A stretch of 64,000 nt of DNA from Brasilonema sp. UFV-L1 (GCF_012912105.1 NZ_QMEA01000017.1:34853-98852), one strand, 5' to 3'. Positions 46,464-56,047 are shown, numbered from the stretch's first letter. Made by a program: numbers and translations. Notes: generated by a model from the sequence alone, not told the origin.

Positions 46464-48653
46464 ATGAAGCGGCGAACGTTTTTACAAAGTTTTAGCTCTA
46501 TACTCGCGGTATTGAGTGCAGTTGAGACAGGGTGGTTGACCTTGGGAAGCCGCTATTATCAAGCATTGGCACAATCTGTACCGCGTAAATTGGCTTTATT
46601 AGTCGGTATCAATCAGTACCCACAATCTCCAGTTCTTACCGGTTGTCTAACCGATGTAGAACTGCAAAGGGAACTTTTGATTCACCGCTTTGGTTTTCGT
46701 GCCTCCGATATTGTCTCGTTAACTGATGCACAAGCGACGAGGGAATCTATCGAGACGGCTTTTTTCGAGCACTTGGTTAAGCAAGCCAAACCTGATGATG
46801 TGGTTGTCTTCCACTATAGTGGCTATGGCAGTCGTATCAAATTGGAAACACAAGAAACAGAGCAAAACGCTCTCGTTCCAGTTGATGAAATAAATACACA
46901 AGAAACCAAAACTGTCAACTACTTATTGGAAGAAACACTATTGCTGATGTTGCGATCGCTTTCCACAAATCATATAGCAGCAGTATTGGATACGAGCTAC
47001 TATGCTCCCTCCAACTCTTTGCCAACGAACTTGGGAATTCGCAGCTGTCCAGGACCAGGACAAGCTATCCTGTTAGCAGAAGAACTTGAGTTGCAAAAAC
47101 AGCTACAAGAAAAAGCCTCTAGTGAGCAGTCAGCCGTTGTGCTTTGCGCAACCTCTCTCCCTGAGCAATTGGCAAGAGAGCAGCAGTTTTCTGGTTTTAG
47201 TGCTGGATTATTTACCCATGCCTTAACCCAGTATTTATGGGAAGCCACACCAACAACAACAATTCAAGTGTGTCTTTCTGATATAGCAGGTTCTATTCAA
47301 CAGTTGGGTAGCACAAAACAGCAACCAGCTTTATTGCTAGATCCAAAAAATCAGCTTTCTCGTACATCGATTACAAATATTTTGCTTGCAAGCAGCACTT
47401 ATGCAGAAGGAGTCGTTACAGGAGTAGAAGACGACGGGAAAACAATTTTACTATGGCTGGGGGGATTACCTGCACCAGTTTTGGAATACTATGGAGTGAA
47501 TTCACGACTCACTCTAGTCACAAAAGAAGAGTCAAATAATGTGGAGCTGGTTGTGAAATCGCGTGCTGGGTTGAGTGCAAAAGCGCAAATTTCTATTCCT
47601 GAAAGTACAACTTCTCTCCAAGTTGGGCAACTTGTTCAGGAAGCTGTGCGAGTTATACCCCGGAAGATAAGTTTAACAATTGCTCTCAATGAACTCGAAA
47701 GAATTGAGCGAGTAGATGCGACAAGTGCTTTTGCAACACCCTATGTATCAAGTGTCATTGCAGGAGAACAACCAGCAGATTATCTTTTTGGCAGACTACC
47801 ACAAGCGAAGAATAAAGATTTAGCAGCAACAAACTCCACAGTTGTGTCTCCCACTCCTTACGGCTTATTTTCTCTCGGTGGCGAGTTAATTCCAAACACT
47901 GCTGGAGATGCGGGAGAAGCAGTGAAAACCGCTGCACAGAGGTTAGGAGCAAAACTGCAAACTTTACTGGCGGCAAAATTATGGCGATTAACGGAGAATG
48001 CAGGTTCTTCTCGCTTGGGAATTAAGGCAACATTAGAACTGATTGGCGCTTTAACACCTCGCGCACTCATACAACGAGAAACGCTGCGAACCCAAAGTAC
48101 TGAAACGTCAAACAACAAAGCATCTGTTCCACAACTCGGAAGTCTTACAACTGTGAGTGTTGGTAGTAAGATACAGTACCGAGTCGAAAATATCAGCGAT
48201 CGCCCTGTTTATCTGATGCTCTTAGCATTAAATAGTAGTAGGACTGCGATCGCCTTATTTCCTTGGTGCAAGAGTACTGAATCAGAACCATCAAAAGTTC
48301 AACCAGTCCTCAAAGATATAGTGATCTCTCCAGGGGAGACTTTGACAATACCACAAACGACTTCAGGTTTTGAATGGGTTGTGCAAGAACCAACTTCTTT
48401 AAGTGAAACCCAACTCATCTTTAGTACTGCACCTTTTACCCAATCTCTCTTGGCTTTGGAAGCTGCGAAGCCGCCTAAAACAGAACAACACCGCATTCAC
48501 CCCTTAATCGCCCCTTTAGAAGTCACACAAGCTCTTCTGCAAGATTTGCATAATGCCAGTGCTGTCAGCGATATAAACAGCACCGTAACTGATTCCTATG
48601 TGTTGGATGTCAATCATTGGGCAAGTCTCAGTTTTGTTTATCAGGTGGTGTAA
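46464..48653 (+). CDS. Pseudo-orthocaspase (caspase-like p20 domain with Tyr-Ser in place of His-Cys) plus DUF4384
   Basis: 729 residues. The N-terminus has a twin-arginine motif (KRRTFLQS) and a hydrophobic segment, so it may be exported by Tat. The caspase-hemoglobinase fold follows (KLALLVGINQYP, LTGCLTDVELQRELL). The catalytic His site reads HYSGYGS, with Tyr121 replacing His, and the Cys site reads VLDTSYYA, with Ser178 replacing Cys. YS-type pseudo-orthocaspases are a known class concentrated in cyanobacteria. The C-terminal 150 or so residues look like DUF4384 (YRVENISDRPVYLMLLAL, ALFPW). It is expected to be proteolytically dead and to act as a binding or regulatory protein. Confidence 0.87.
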   Translation: MKRRTFLQSFSSILAVLSAVETGWLTLGSRYYQALAQSVPRKLALLVGINQYPQSPVLTGCLTDVELQRELLIHRFGFRASDIVSLTDAQATRESIETAFFEHLVKQAKPDDVVVFHYSGYGSRIKLETQETEQNALVPVDEINTQETKTVNYLLEETLLLMLRSLSTNHIAAVLDTSYYAPSNSLPTNLGIRSCPGPGQAILLAEELELQKQLQEKASSEQSAVVLCATSLPEQLAREQQFSGFSAGLFTHALTQYLWEATPTTTIQVCLSDIAGSIQQLGSTKQQPALLLDPKNQLSRTSITNILLASSTYAEGVVTGVEDDGKTILLWLGGLPAPVLEYYGVNSRLTLVTKEESNNVELVVKSRAGLSAKAQISIPESTTSLQVGQLVQEAVRVIPRKISLTIALNELERIERVDATSAFATPYVSSVIAGEQPADYLFGRLPQAKNKDLAATNSTVVSPTPYGLFSLGGELIPNTAGDAGEAVKTAAQRLGAKLQTLLAAKLWRLTENAGSSRLGIKATLELIGALTPRALIQRETLRTQSTETSNNKASVPQLGSLTTVSVGSKIQYRVENISDRPVYLMLLALNSSRTAIALFPWCKSTESEPSKVQPVLKDIVISPGETLTIPQTTSGFEWVVQEPTSLSETQLIFSTAPFTQSLLALEAAKPPKTEQHRIHPLIAPLEVTQALLQDLHNASAVSDINSTVTDSYVLDVNHWASLSFVYQVV

Positions 48654-49469
48654 GAAATACACAGCATGAGTTATTTATCATGTTTTTCATTTCCATCAAA
48701 TACAAACCACCAGGATGACAGGCACCATACTTATTTAAAGAAGAAGTCAGAATGCAGTATTCATTGCTAACTGGAGACAGAGCGTAGGCGTGGCTCCAGA
48801 CTCGGTGAGTTCTTTCTTGTTTAAAGTTATTTCGTGCAAAATGAAGTGAAATGTAAGTCAGTCAGCAAGAAAAATCAATGTATGTAAACTAATATGAAGT
48901 CGAGGTAGGGTGTGTTAGAAGAAAGTACGGCACCTGAAATTGTTGATAGTGTGTTATATTTTCAGCTAACGTACCCTACGTTGAATTTTCTTTGCATAAC
49001 TTAAAAATTTGCGCCAATTTAACTAAATTGCAGATGAATTCATCATAACAAATTCAAGGCGAGCGGAATAATTTATAATATTATTTCTGTTGATGACTAT
49101 TGGTGAAATAAATACACCAATCATGCTAAACTCCTTACAAATTCTGGTCGGAGCTTCGGAGTAGGCAGTTCTTGAACGCTTAACAAGTGCAGCAATTCTT
49201 ATAAAACCGCTGTATACAAACACAAGATAAAGATTTTATTATCTTTATGTAAAATATACAAATATTACATTTGTGTCAAAAAAATAATGATTAAAAATAA
49301 AAATATACAACTTGAGATATGATTGAAATAATCTATCAAAATAATATTTATATATCTAAATATAGATAAACTTTCTCCATGAAGATGCTTGCTTTTTAGT
49401 GGAAATAAGTATATCCTAAGGTAACTTGACGCTACTATGCACCAGTGTTACATTTGTCAGAAAGTTAAG
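48654..49469. other. Intergenic region with GTAGGGTGTGTTA-type inverted repeat
   Basis: About 815 bases without a recognised gene. GTAGGGTGTGTTAG (48905-48918) and CTAACGTACCCTAC (48966-48979) form a near-perfect inverted repeat, the same family as 35298-35377. The stretch 49220-49400 is very AT-rich and probably contains the promoter for the riboswitch-led transporter transcript. Confidence 0.5.
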
Positions 49470-49690
49470 AGTAAGTCAGCCTAATCCAACAAATTGCATT
49501 GCATGAGTTGGAGCGGAGGAACCAACATATGGGGCGTATCTTATAGAAAACAGAAAAACAAAGTTAAAGAATAACCAAAATATAGATATATCTTTAACTG
49601 ACTTTTTGTTTTTTCCTAATTCTATAAGAAGGGTATCTCTCAACCCTAGCCCGTCAGCTAACTTCGTAGGCAATGAGAGGAGACTGAAGG
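49470..49690 (+). ncRNA. c-di-AMP riboswitch (ydaO/yuaA leader type)
   Basis: Matches the conserved core of the ydaO-yuaA aptamer: CCAAC (49486-49490) paired with GTTGG, then AGCGGAGGAACC, GGGGCGTATC, a long variable stem (CTTATAGAA pairing with TTCTATAAG) and the 3' block CCCTAGCCCGTCAGCTAAC with TTCGTAGGCAATGAGAGGAG. These motifs in this order are diagnostic. The aptamer binds cyclic di-AMP and usually turns downstream genes off when the messenger is high. It leads into the ABC permease gene at 49786. The outer helix borders are approximate. Confidence 0.88.
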
Positions 49691-49785
49691 GACGGCATTA
49701 TTGTAATGGTTGATCTCATCAGTGTCCTGGGCTGGTGCTGCTCGGATTAATTGTACCTGCACTTAAGTCTGTTGAGGTCAACTTA

Positions 49786-50637
49786 ATGATATTTCAACTG
49801 AATGTAGCTGCTATTTTGGCGGTTGCTAGTCGAACAGTTTGGAAACAAACTAAGCCCATTATTATAAGGGATGCCTTCTTGCTGCCTTTGCTTGGTTTTT
49901 TGGGCGTGATTGTCATATGGTGGATTATTGCCCTTGCCAATCATGAGTTAATGCCCACTCCACCCGAGGCATTAGTGGCAAATTTAGATTACATCCTGAA
50001 CCCATTTTTCCAAAGAGGACCAGGTAACCTAGGTATAGGCTGGTTATTAATCGCAAGTATTAGACGTGTCTTACTAGGTTTTGCGATCGGTGCTTTAGTC
50101 GCAATTCCAGTAGGTTTTCTCATCGGGATGTCAAGAACGGCAATGATGGTTCTTAATCCCATTATCCAAATTTTCAAACCAGTATCACCTCTAGCATGGC
50201 TTCCGATTGCTCTAGCAATCTTTAATTTGGCAGATCCATCAGCAATATTTGTCATTTTCATCACCTCTTTGTGGCCGACAATTATTAACACTGCCTTGGG
50301 AGTTTCCAGTGTTAATAAGGATTATATAGATGTCGCACGAGTCCTCGAAATGCCTTATTGGCGAAGAATTACAAAAATTATTTGGCCTGCAAGTTTACCC
50401 TATATTTTTACAGGTTTGCGAATTAGTATAGGAATTGCTTGGCTAGTGATCGTAGCTGTAGAAATGCTCACAGGTGGTATCGGGATCGGCTTTTTTGTCT
50501 GGGATGAATGGAGTCGCTTGAACCTCAATTCTGTTTTTCTTGCTGTGCTTGTCATTGGCTTAACAGGGTTGTTCCTTGATTACGCCATAGGTAGAATACA
50601 AGCTTTTGTGACTCATCGCCCGATAACTTCAAATTAG
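49786..50637 (+). CDS. ABC transporter permease, NitT/TauT (NrtB/SsuC) family
   Basis: 283 residues, six membrane segments. The EAA-type loop for ATPase contact is in YIDVARVLEMPYWRRITKII, and IIWWIIALANHELMPTPPEALV is typical of nitrate/taurine/sulfonate permeases. ATG 49786 is chosen for GAGG eight bases upstream; a GTG at 49735 is possible. It is the first gene of a permease - binding protein - ATPase set, and the c-di-AMP riboswitch ends some 95 bases upstream. Confidence 0.87.
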   Translation: MIFQLNVAAILAVASRTVWKQTKPIIIRDAFLLPLLGFLGVIVIWWIIALANHELMPTPPEALVANLDYILNPFFQRGPGNLGIGWLLIASIRRVLLGFAIGALVAIPVGFLIGMSRTAMMVLNPIIQIFKPVSPLAWLPIALAIFNLADPSAIFVIFITSLWPTIINTALGVSSVNKDYIDVARVLEMPYWRRITKIIWPASLPYIFTGLRISIGIAWLVIVAVEMLTGGIGIGFFVWDEWSRLNLNSVFLAVLVIGLTGLFLDYAIGRIQAFVTHRPITSN

Positions 50638-50911
50638 TCATTTGCATGAATTGTACCATTGCATGACAACCTCTGATAAGAGTGTGTTACAGCGGTAGAA
50701 ATGTGAGCTTTTGAAATCGAATGATGAATTGTACAGAGTAGGGCAGTTCAGCAACTCTAAATTCAGATATCAAAATTCACAGAAAAACTCACTGCTTAAC
50801 AAGCAGCCTACCTGCTAGAACTGTCACAAATAAAAGATGTGACAGATGAAACAGGAACTTTTGTGTCTTCGTGGCTAATATTCTGAGTCATTTCGCCGCA
50901 GGAGGTTTTTC

Positions 50912-52324
50912 ATGAGTCACAATAACACAAACAACTGGACGCGACGAAACTTCATCACAGGGCTAGGAGCAACAGCATTCGCAACTGGAATGTCTTCTTG
51001 TGCCATTAATGCTAACCGTGCTCCTAAAGGCTTGTCAAAAGCGGCGTCGGCGGTAGAACCAGTCGTCGATCCCAAGACACTAGAAAAACCTAACATTACA
51101 GTGGGGTATGTGCCAGTGAATGACTGCGCTCCCTTTGCTGTAGCCTGGGAAAAAGGACTTTTCCGTAAATATGGTTTAAATGTCACCCTCAGCCGTGAAG
51201 CAAGCTGGGCGACATCTCGTGATGGTATTATTTTTGGACGCCTTGATGCTTCCCCGGTGGTGAGTGGTGCAGTCACAAACGCGAGAACAGGTGCAGAAGG
51301 CGCACGTCATGCTCCTTTGTGTGCAGCGATGACAATTCACCGTCATGGTAATGCGATGACGATGAATAAAGCAATGTGGGAGTCTGGATTGCGTCCTTGG
51401 CGAGACTATAACGGTAATTTAGAAGAGTTTGGACGAGATTTTCGTAATTACTTTGCAAAATTACCATCTGAGAAAAAAGTTTGGGCAGTAGTACTGAGTT
51501 CAGCAATTTATGAATACTTTGTCCGCTATTTAGCTGCTGCTGCTGGAGTTGCTCCTGATCAAGAATTTCGCATTATTATTGTCCCGCCTCCGCAGATGGT
51601 CGTGAATATGAGAATTGGAGCAATGCAAGGATATATGGTGGCAGAACCTTGGAATTCACGAGCAATTACTGGTAATGACGGGATTGGCTTCACCTTTGCT
51701 CAAGGGAGAGAAATTTGGCAAGGACATCCAGACAGACTTTTAGGTGTGATGGAATCTTTCATCCAAGAAAATCCGAAAACCTATCGCTCTTTGGTTAAGG
51801 CAATGATAGAAGCTTGTCGCTATTGTAGTGATCCAAAAAACCGGGAGGAAGTCGCTAAAATTCTCACGAGCAAATCGTTTACAGGAGCAAAACTTAAACT
51901 CACAAAACCAGCCATTGTTGGTGAATACAATTACGGCGGTTTTGATAGTCAAAAACGGATTTGGAAAGCACCTGAAACAACAATTTTCTTTGACACACCG
52001 GCTAATCTTGTGAAAGCACCAAATGACCATTCTACATTTCTCTGGCAATCTCAGAGTCTTTGGCTAATGACTCAGTCGGCTCGTTGGGGACAAATTAAAG
52101 AAATTCCCAAAAATGCTGAAGAATTAGCTCGTAAAGCTTGGCGAACTGACTTGTATCGAGAAATTGCTGCTGACATGGGAATTGAATGTCCAAAAGAAGA
52201 TTACAAGATAGAACAGGCGGAACTATTTATCGACAAAAAAGCTTTTGATCCCAGTGATCCAGAAGGATATCTTAAGAGTTTTGAAATTAGAGCTAACGCT
52301 CCTAAATCTTTCTTTATGTCTTAA
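50912..52324 (+). CDS. ABC transporter substrate-binding protein, NrtA/CmpA-like, Tat lipoprotein
   Basis: 470 residues. The N-terminus carries a twin-arginine motif (TRRNFITGLG) and a lipobox-like GMSSC, so it is probably exported folded and lipid-anchored. The mature part resembles nitrate/bicarbonate-binding proteins: NITVGYVPVNDCAPFAVAWE, KYGLNVTLSREASW, GYMVAEPWNSRAI. AGGAGG lies just before the ATG. The nitrate versus bicarbonate versus other oxyanion ligand cannot be settled by eye. About 275 bases separate it from the permease gene. Confidence 0.86.
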   Translation: MSHNNTNNWTRRNFITGLGATAFATGMSSCAINANRAPKGLSKAASAVEPVVDPKTLEKPNITVGYVPVNDCAPFAVAWEKGLFRKYGLNVTLSREASWATSRDGIIFGRLDASPVVSGAVTNARTGAEGARHAPLCAAMTIHRHGNAMTMNKAMWESGLRPWRDYNGNLEEFGRDFRNYFAKLPSEKKVWAVVLSSAIYEYFVRYLAAAAGVAPDQEFRIIIVPPPQMVVNMRIGAMQGYMVAEPWNSRAITGNDGIGFTFAQGREIWQGHPDRLLGVMESFIQENPKTYRSLVKAMIEACRYCSDPKNREEVAKILTSKSFTGAKLKLTKPAIVGEYNYGGFDSQKRIWKAPETTIFFDTPANLVKAPNDHSTFLWQSQSLWLMTQSARWGQIKEIPKNAEELARKAWRTDLYREIAADMGIECPKEDYKIEQAELFIDKKAFDPSDPEGYLKSFEIRANAPKSFFMS

Positions 52325-52444
52325 GAGACTAACCAAAGTCAACTTGGTGTTGACTGTTCTTGGCAATTCGTCCTTAGTGATTTACGAATAACTCATGTTG
52401 TCATTTTTGAACGATTCATAAATAGAGTTTTGCAGGAGTGTTAA

Positions 52445-53281
52445 ATGAAATCTACCTCTTTCTCAAAAGATACCTATGATCAGGCTTCACCGCGCACTGG
52501 ATTTTTAGAAATTGAAAATTTGCAGAAATCATATCGAACACCTGATGGCAATCAATTTGTTGTTTTAGATAACGTTAATTTGACAGTGGGTGAAGATGAA
52601 TATATTTCTGTGATTGGGCACTCTGGTTGCGGTAAATCCACACTTTTGAAGATTGTGGCAGGATTAGAAAAAGCAACTTCTGGCTCAGTGCGGTTAGATG
52701 GCAAAGAAATTCGTAAACCAGGAGCTGAGCGTATGATGGTGTTTCAACACTACTCATTATTGCCTTGGTTAACTGTCCGGGAAAACATCCGGCTTGCTGT
52801 AGACGAAGTGCTAAAAGATGCTAATCGTTCTGAAAAAATTAGCATTGTGAACGAACACCTGGCAATGGTAAATTTGACAGCAGCAGCTGATAAGTATCCT
52901 GATGAAATTTCTGGTGGCATGAAGCAACGGGTGGGTATTGCCAGAGCATTGGCGATTCGCCCAAAAATGTTGCTCATGGACGAACCTTTTGGAGCGTTAG
53001 ATGCGCTGACTCGGGGTAAATTGCAGCGGCAAGTGTTAGATATCTGGGAAAGTCACCGGCAAGCAGTCATGATGGTTACCCATGATGTGGATGAAGCGAT
53101 TTATATGTCGGATCGCATTATTCTCATGACGAATGGACCAGCTGCGAACATTGGGGAGATCATAGAAGTACCGTTTCCTCATCCACGCGATCGCACTGCT
53201 ATGAGGAACTCAAAAGAATACTACGAACTGCGCAACTACGCGCTCAATTTCCTGGATCGGTATTTCACCCAAGACGAGTAA
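52445..53281 (+). CDS. ABC transporter ATP-binding protein, NrtD/SsuB/TauB family
   Basis: 278 residues. Walker A GHSGCGKSTLLK, Q-loop FQHYSLLPW, signature EISGGMKQRVGIARAL, Walker B MLLMDEPFGALD, H-loop MVTHDVDEAIYMSD. It energises the neighbouring permease. Unlike NrtABCD or CmpABCD sets there is no second ATPase fused to a binding domain (NrtC/CmpC), so feedback through that domain is absent, and control may lie with the riboswitch. AGGAG precedes the ATG. Confidence 0.9.
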   Translation: MKSTSFSKDTYDQASPRTGFLEIENLQKSYRTPDGNQFVVLDNVNLTVGEDEYISVIGHSGCGKSTLLKIVAGLEKATSGSVRLDGKEIRKPGAERMMVFQHYSLLPWLTVRENIRLAVDEVLKDANRSEKISIVNEHLAMVNLTAAADKYPDEISGGMKQRVGIARALAIRPKMLLMDEPFGALDALTRGKLQRQVLDIWESHRQAVMMVTHDVDEAIYMSDRIILMTNGPAANIGEIIEVPFPHPRDRTAMRNSKEYYELRNYALNFLDRYFTQDE

Positions 53282-53396
53282 TCAAAAAGTTTCTCATTCA
53301 TAATCCGTAATTCGCAACTATCAGCTTAATTACGGGTTAGAAACAGCAAATCAATTATTGTCTTTGTAAATTTTTCTCTAGCGATACTATAAAGTT

Positions 53397-54089
53397 ATGA
53401 ATCTTAAACCAATCTTGGTGCGTCTGCAAAACGCAATCGGAAGAGACGATTTGATTGAGCAAATGGTATTAATTCCCGTACCAGAGACACCTGTTTCTGC
53501 ACAGGCTCAATCTGCAAAATCAATCAATTTAATCGTTGGTTATAATAGCTCTCCCAACAGTCATACTGCGTTAGATATTGCCTTGTTAATGGCTCATCAA
53601 ACACGTTTGGCAACAAAGGCGCAAGTAACAGTTCAAGTTGTCTATGTGATAGAGGGAAAGCAGAATCGTTATCGCGCAGATATTTTGCAAAGAGAAAAAT
53701 TTGTCACTCAGGGTGTTACGGAACAAAATTCACCATACAGTTCCACTAGTTTCTCCTTAAGAGAGTTTGACACAGGTGTGACAACTCAACCCAAACCACA
53801 AGATAATGCAGCCCATTCCCAAGAAATATTGGTAGATAAATTTGCACAAGCAGAATGTATTCTTCGGCAAGCAAGTTGTCTAGCTGCAGAATGGAAAAGT
53901 TCTTTTAAAGCCCATCTTCGCTTTGGTTGTATTGCCAAGGAACTAAGAAAAGTCGTGACATCAGAAGCTGCCAATTTACTCTTACTTGGCTGTAACTCTG
54001 TTAATCATCCGATAGTCCAACAGCTTGGTGATAACTTTCCCTGTTCAGTACTGGGGATACCTAATTTTGTCAATGAAAAACACATTTAG
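53397..54089 (+). CDS. Universal stress protein (UspA-like)
   Basis: 230 residues. One UspA alpha/beta domain: INLIVGYNSSPNSHTALDIAL at about residues 42-62 and AANLLLLGCNSVNHP towards the C-terminus, separated by a Gln/Thr-rich insertion. The glycine-rich ATP loop (G-2x-G-9x-G) is not well kept, so nucleotide binding is doubtful. It follows the transporter genes by 115 bases on the same strand. A role in stress adaptation is inferred only from the family. Confidence 0.75.
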   Translation: MNLKPILVRLQNAIGRDDLIEQMVLIPVPETPVSAQAQSAKSINLIVGYNSSPNSHTALDIALLMAHQTRLATKAQVTVQVVYVIEGKQNRYRADILQREKFVTQGVTEQNSPYSSTSFSLREFDTGVTTQPKPQDNAAHSQEILVDKFAQAECILRQASCLAAEWKSSFKAHLRFGCIAKELRKVVTSEAANLLLLGCNSVNHPIVQQLGDNFPCSVLGIPNFVNEKHI

Positions 54090-54190
54090 CCCAGATAGTT
54101 GGGAATGTTGTGGAGAGACTCCTGAGTATAGAAACTTTGTTTCTTAAACCTTTGACTAACAGGATGATTGTTCCTATTTTTTGATGTGCA

Positions 54191-54218
54191 AAACCACATA
54201 AATATGTGGTTTTTTTTT
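54191..54218 (+). terminator. Rho-independent terminator after usp
   Basis: AAACCACATA and TATGTGGTTT form a hairpin followed by an unbroken T-run, 100 bases after the UspA-like gene. Confidence 0.8.
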
Positions 54219-54227
54219 CAATTAAAC

Positions 54228-54319
54228 AGGACTTACGCAAAAATAACGCAATTGGAGTCATTGCGACCGGAGGGAAGCAATCGCAAAGCCTTATTTTTCG
54301 TCGCGAGTGCGTAAGTCCT
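54228..54319. mobile_element. AGGACTTACGCA-type MITE (short copy)
   Basis: Ends AGGACTTACGCA (54228-54239) and TGCGTAAGTCCT (54308-54319), 92 bp. The core includes GTCATTGCGACCGGAGGGAA and GCAATCGCAAAG, another widely dispersed palindrome. It sits just before the permease gene at 54352, so it may carry or disturb its promoter. Confidence 0.75.
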
Positions 54320-54351
54320 ATTAAATAAAAAATATAAGAGAGGATTTTTGA

Positions 54352-55689
54352 GTGGAAAACTGGCACACAGTTGTTAGCGCTGTCACATTTCTAAGTGTCA
54401 TTATACTAATAATGACAGAGTGGGTTCACCTCACAATTGCTGCCTTATTGGGAGCATTGTTACTGGTTTTTACTAACGTCATGACTTTAGAAGAAGCTGT
54501 TGGATATATCGGCAACAGTCATGGAACACTAGGTTTATTCTTTGGAGTCATGGTGCTTATCAGGGCATTTGAACCAACCAAAATTTTTGAATACCTAGCG
54601 ACACAAATAGTACTCCTTGCTCAAGGAAAAGGCAATCGTCTCTTACTTGGTATTGTAGGGATTACGACTCCGATTTGTGCTGTTTTACCAAATGCTACCA
54701 CAGTCATGCTTTTAGCGCCTTTAATTCCACCTATGGCACAAGAAGTAGGGGTAAATTTTGTACCATTACTTATTCTTTTAGTCTTTGTTGCTAATAGTGC
54801 AGGACTGTTAACCTTAGTTGGTGATCCAGCAACATTTATCGTGGGTGATGCTATTAATATCAGCTTTATAGATTATCTATGGCGTTTAAGTTTGGGAGGG
54901 GCGATCGCCGTTGCTACTGTGGTTGCTATCTTACCAATTTTATTTCGCAAAATTTGGAACACACAACTAGAAAATCTTGAACAACTACCACATCCTCAAA
55001 TCAATCATCCACGGGTTTTGATGCTCGGTGGGTTAATAATGGCTTTTGTACTAATATTTTTTGTTGTTGGAGAATATCTGCCAGTTCCTATTTCACCCGC
55101 TGGTGTTGCGTTGCTAGGAGCAGCTTTAGCACTGCTTTTATCACATCAAAGCAAAATAGACTCAGTCAACAATATATTACGGGATATAGACTGGAGTACA
55201 TTGATATTTTTTATGAGTATCTTTGTCTTAATTGGAGGATTAGAAAAAACAGGTATCATCAATAGTTTATCTAAGATATTAGCAATTATTTTAGGAAAAA
55301 ATATTTTCTTTGGTTCTTTATCTCTACTATTTTTTGTAGGGATGTTATCCAGTGTTGTTCCTAATATTCCCTTAGTAGTAGGAATGGTACCGTTATTGAA
55401 ACAGTACGTTGTTAACGTTGGGTTAGCACCTACAGAAGTGCTTGCACCAGATTTTCACGGGCAATTTCCACCCGAAGTCCTGCCAATGTTCTACGCTATG
55501 ATGTTCGGTGCTACTTTGGGAGGCAATGGTACATTGGTAGGAGCATCTTCTAATATCGTCGCTGCAGGAATTTCTGAACAGCACGGTCGTCGTATATCAT
55601 TTAAAACTTTTTTGCACTATGGTATACCAGTCATGTTGCTACAACTTTTGACTTCAGGATGTTATGTATTAGTTCGTTTTCTACTATAA
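54352..55689 (+). CDS. SLC13/ArsB-NhaD family permease
   Basis: 445 residues, about 11 membrane segments. Ion-transporter superfamily features: WVHLTIAALLGALLLVFTNV, NATTVMLLAPLIPPMAQEVG, VGDPATFIVGD and GGNGTLVGASSNIVAAGISE, the paired hairpin-loop motifs (S/N-T and GGN-T) of Na+/H+ antiporters, dicarboxylate carriers and arsenite pumps. The start is GTG at 54352 with GAGAGGA upstream. The substrate is uncertain, with NhaD-type sodium/proton exchange and citrate-type transport both possible. Confidence 0.83.
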   Translation: MENWHTVVSAVTFLSVIILIMTEWVHLTIAALLGALLLVFTNVMTLEEAVGYIGNSHGTLGLFFGVMVLIRAFEPTKIFEYLATQIVLLAQGKGNRLLLGIVGITTPICAVLPNATTVMLLAPLIPPMAQEVGVNFVPLLILLVFVANSAGLLTLVGDPATFIVGDAINISFIDYLWRLSLGGAIAVATVVAILPILFRKIWNTQLENLEQLPHPQINHPRVLMLGGLIMAFVLIFFVVGEYLPVPISPAGVALLGAALALLLSHQSKIDSVNNILRDIDWSTLIFFMSIFVLIGGLEKTGIINSLSKILAIILGKNIFFGSLSLLFFVGMLSSVVPNIPLVVGMVPLLKQYVVNVGLAPTEVLAPDFHGQFPPEVLPMFYAMMFGATLGGNGTLVGASSNIVAAGISEQHGRRISFKTFLHYGIPVMLLQLLTSGCYVLVRFLL

Positions 55690-55796
55690 AAACACTATTG
55701 AAGTTGTAAAGTAACTTGTAATAATACTTGGTTGAGTACATCCTGAAATAAACTCAGAAAAAACTAGAAAAAATAAGTTTTCATTCATATTTAGTG

Positions 55797-55822
55797 TAGA
55801 GACGTAGCGTACTACGTCTCTA
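55797..55822 (-). terminator. Terminator-like hairpin for the 55838 HLIP gene
   Basis: Perfect 11-bp stem TAGAGACGTAG / CTACGTCTCTA with loop CGTA, 15 bases past the stop. A degraded copy lies between the two HLIP genes at 56096-56117. Confidence 0.6.
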
Positions 55823-55837
55823 CTAAATTTCTGACTA

Positions 55838-56047
55838 TTATCCGATGAAGTGCAGAACATCACGCAGGACACTGTAGCCAGCCAAATCCCAAAGTAGGTA
55901 GGCAAGAAAACCAATCATTGCCAAACGACCATTCCACAGTTCTGCTTGGGGATTTAAACCAAATAGAAAGGCGTTACGATCTACACCATTGTAAGCAGTC
56001 GCAACAGTTGGTAAATCTGTAGAGGGGCGATTTTCAGGAGTTTGCAT
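55838..56047 (-). CDS. High-light-inducible protein (HLIP, one-helix chlorophyll-binding)
   Basis: 69 residues. A single chlorophyll a/b-binding helix with the ELWNGRLAMIGFLAYLLWDL motif (E and R of the ExxNxR ligand pair). HLIPs bind chlorophyll and carotenoid, help photosystem II assembly and protect against excess light. ATG 56047 is chosen for GGAG nine bases upstream. It is nearly identical in its C-terminal half to the upstream gene at 56129. Confidence 0.92.
   Translation of the reverse strand: MQTPENRPSTDLPTVATAYNGVDRNAFLFGLNPQAELWNGRLAMIGFLAYLLWDLAGYSVLRDVLHFIG

Noticed and set aside
49476..49673. A 65-residue minus-strand frame
   Set aside because: It lies entirely inside the c-di-AMP riboswitch on the other strand and has no protein features.
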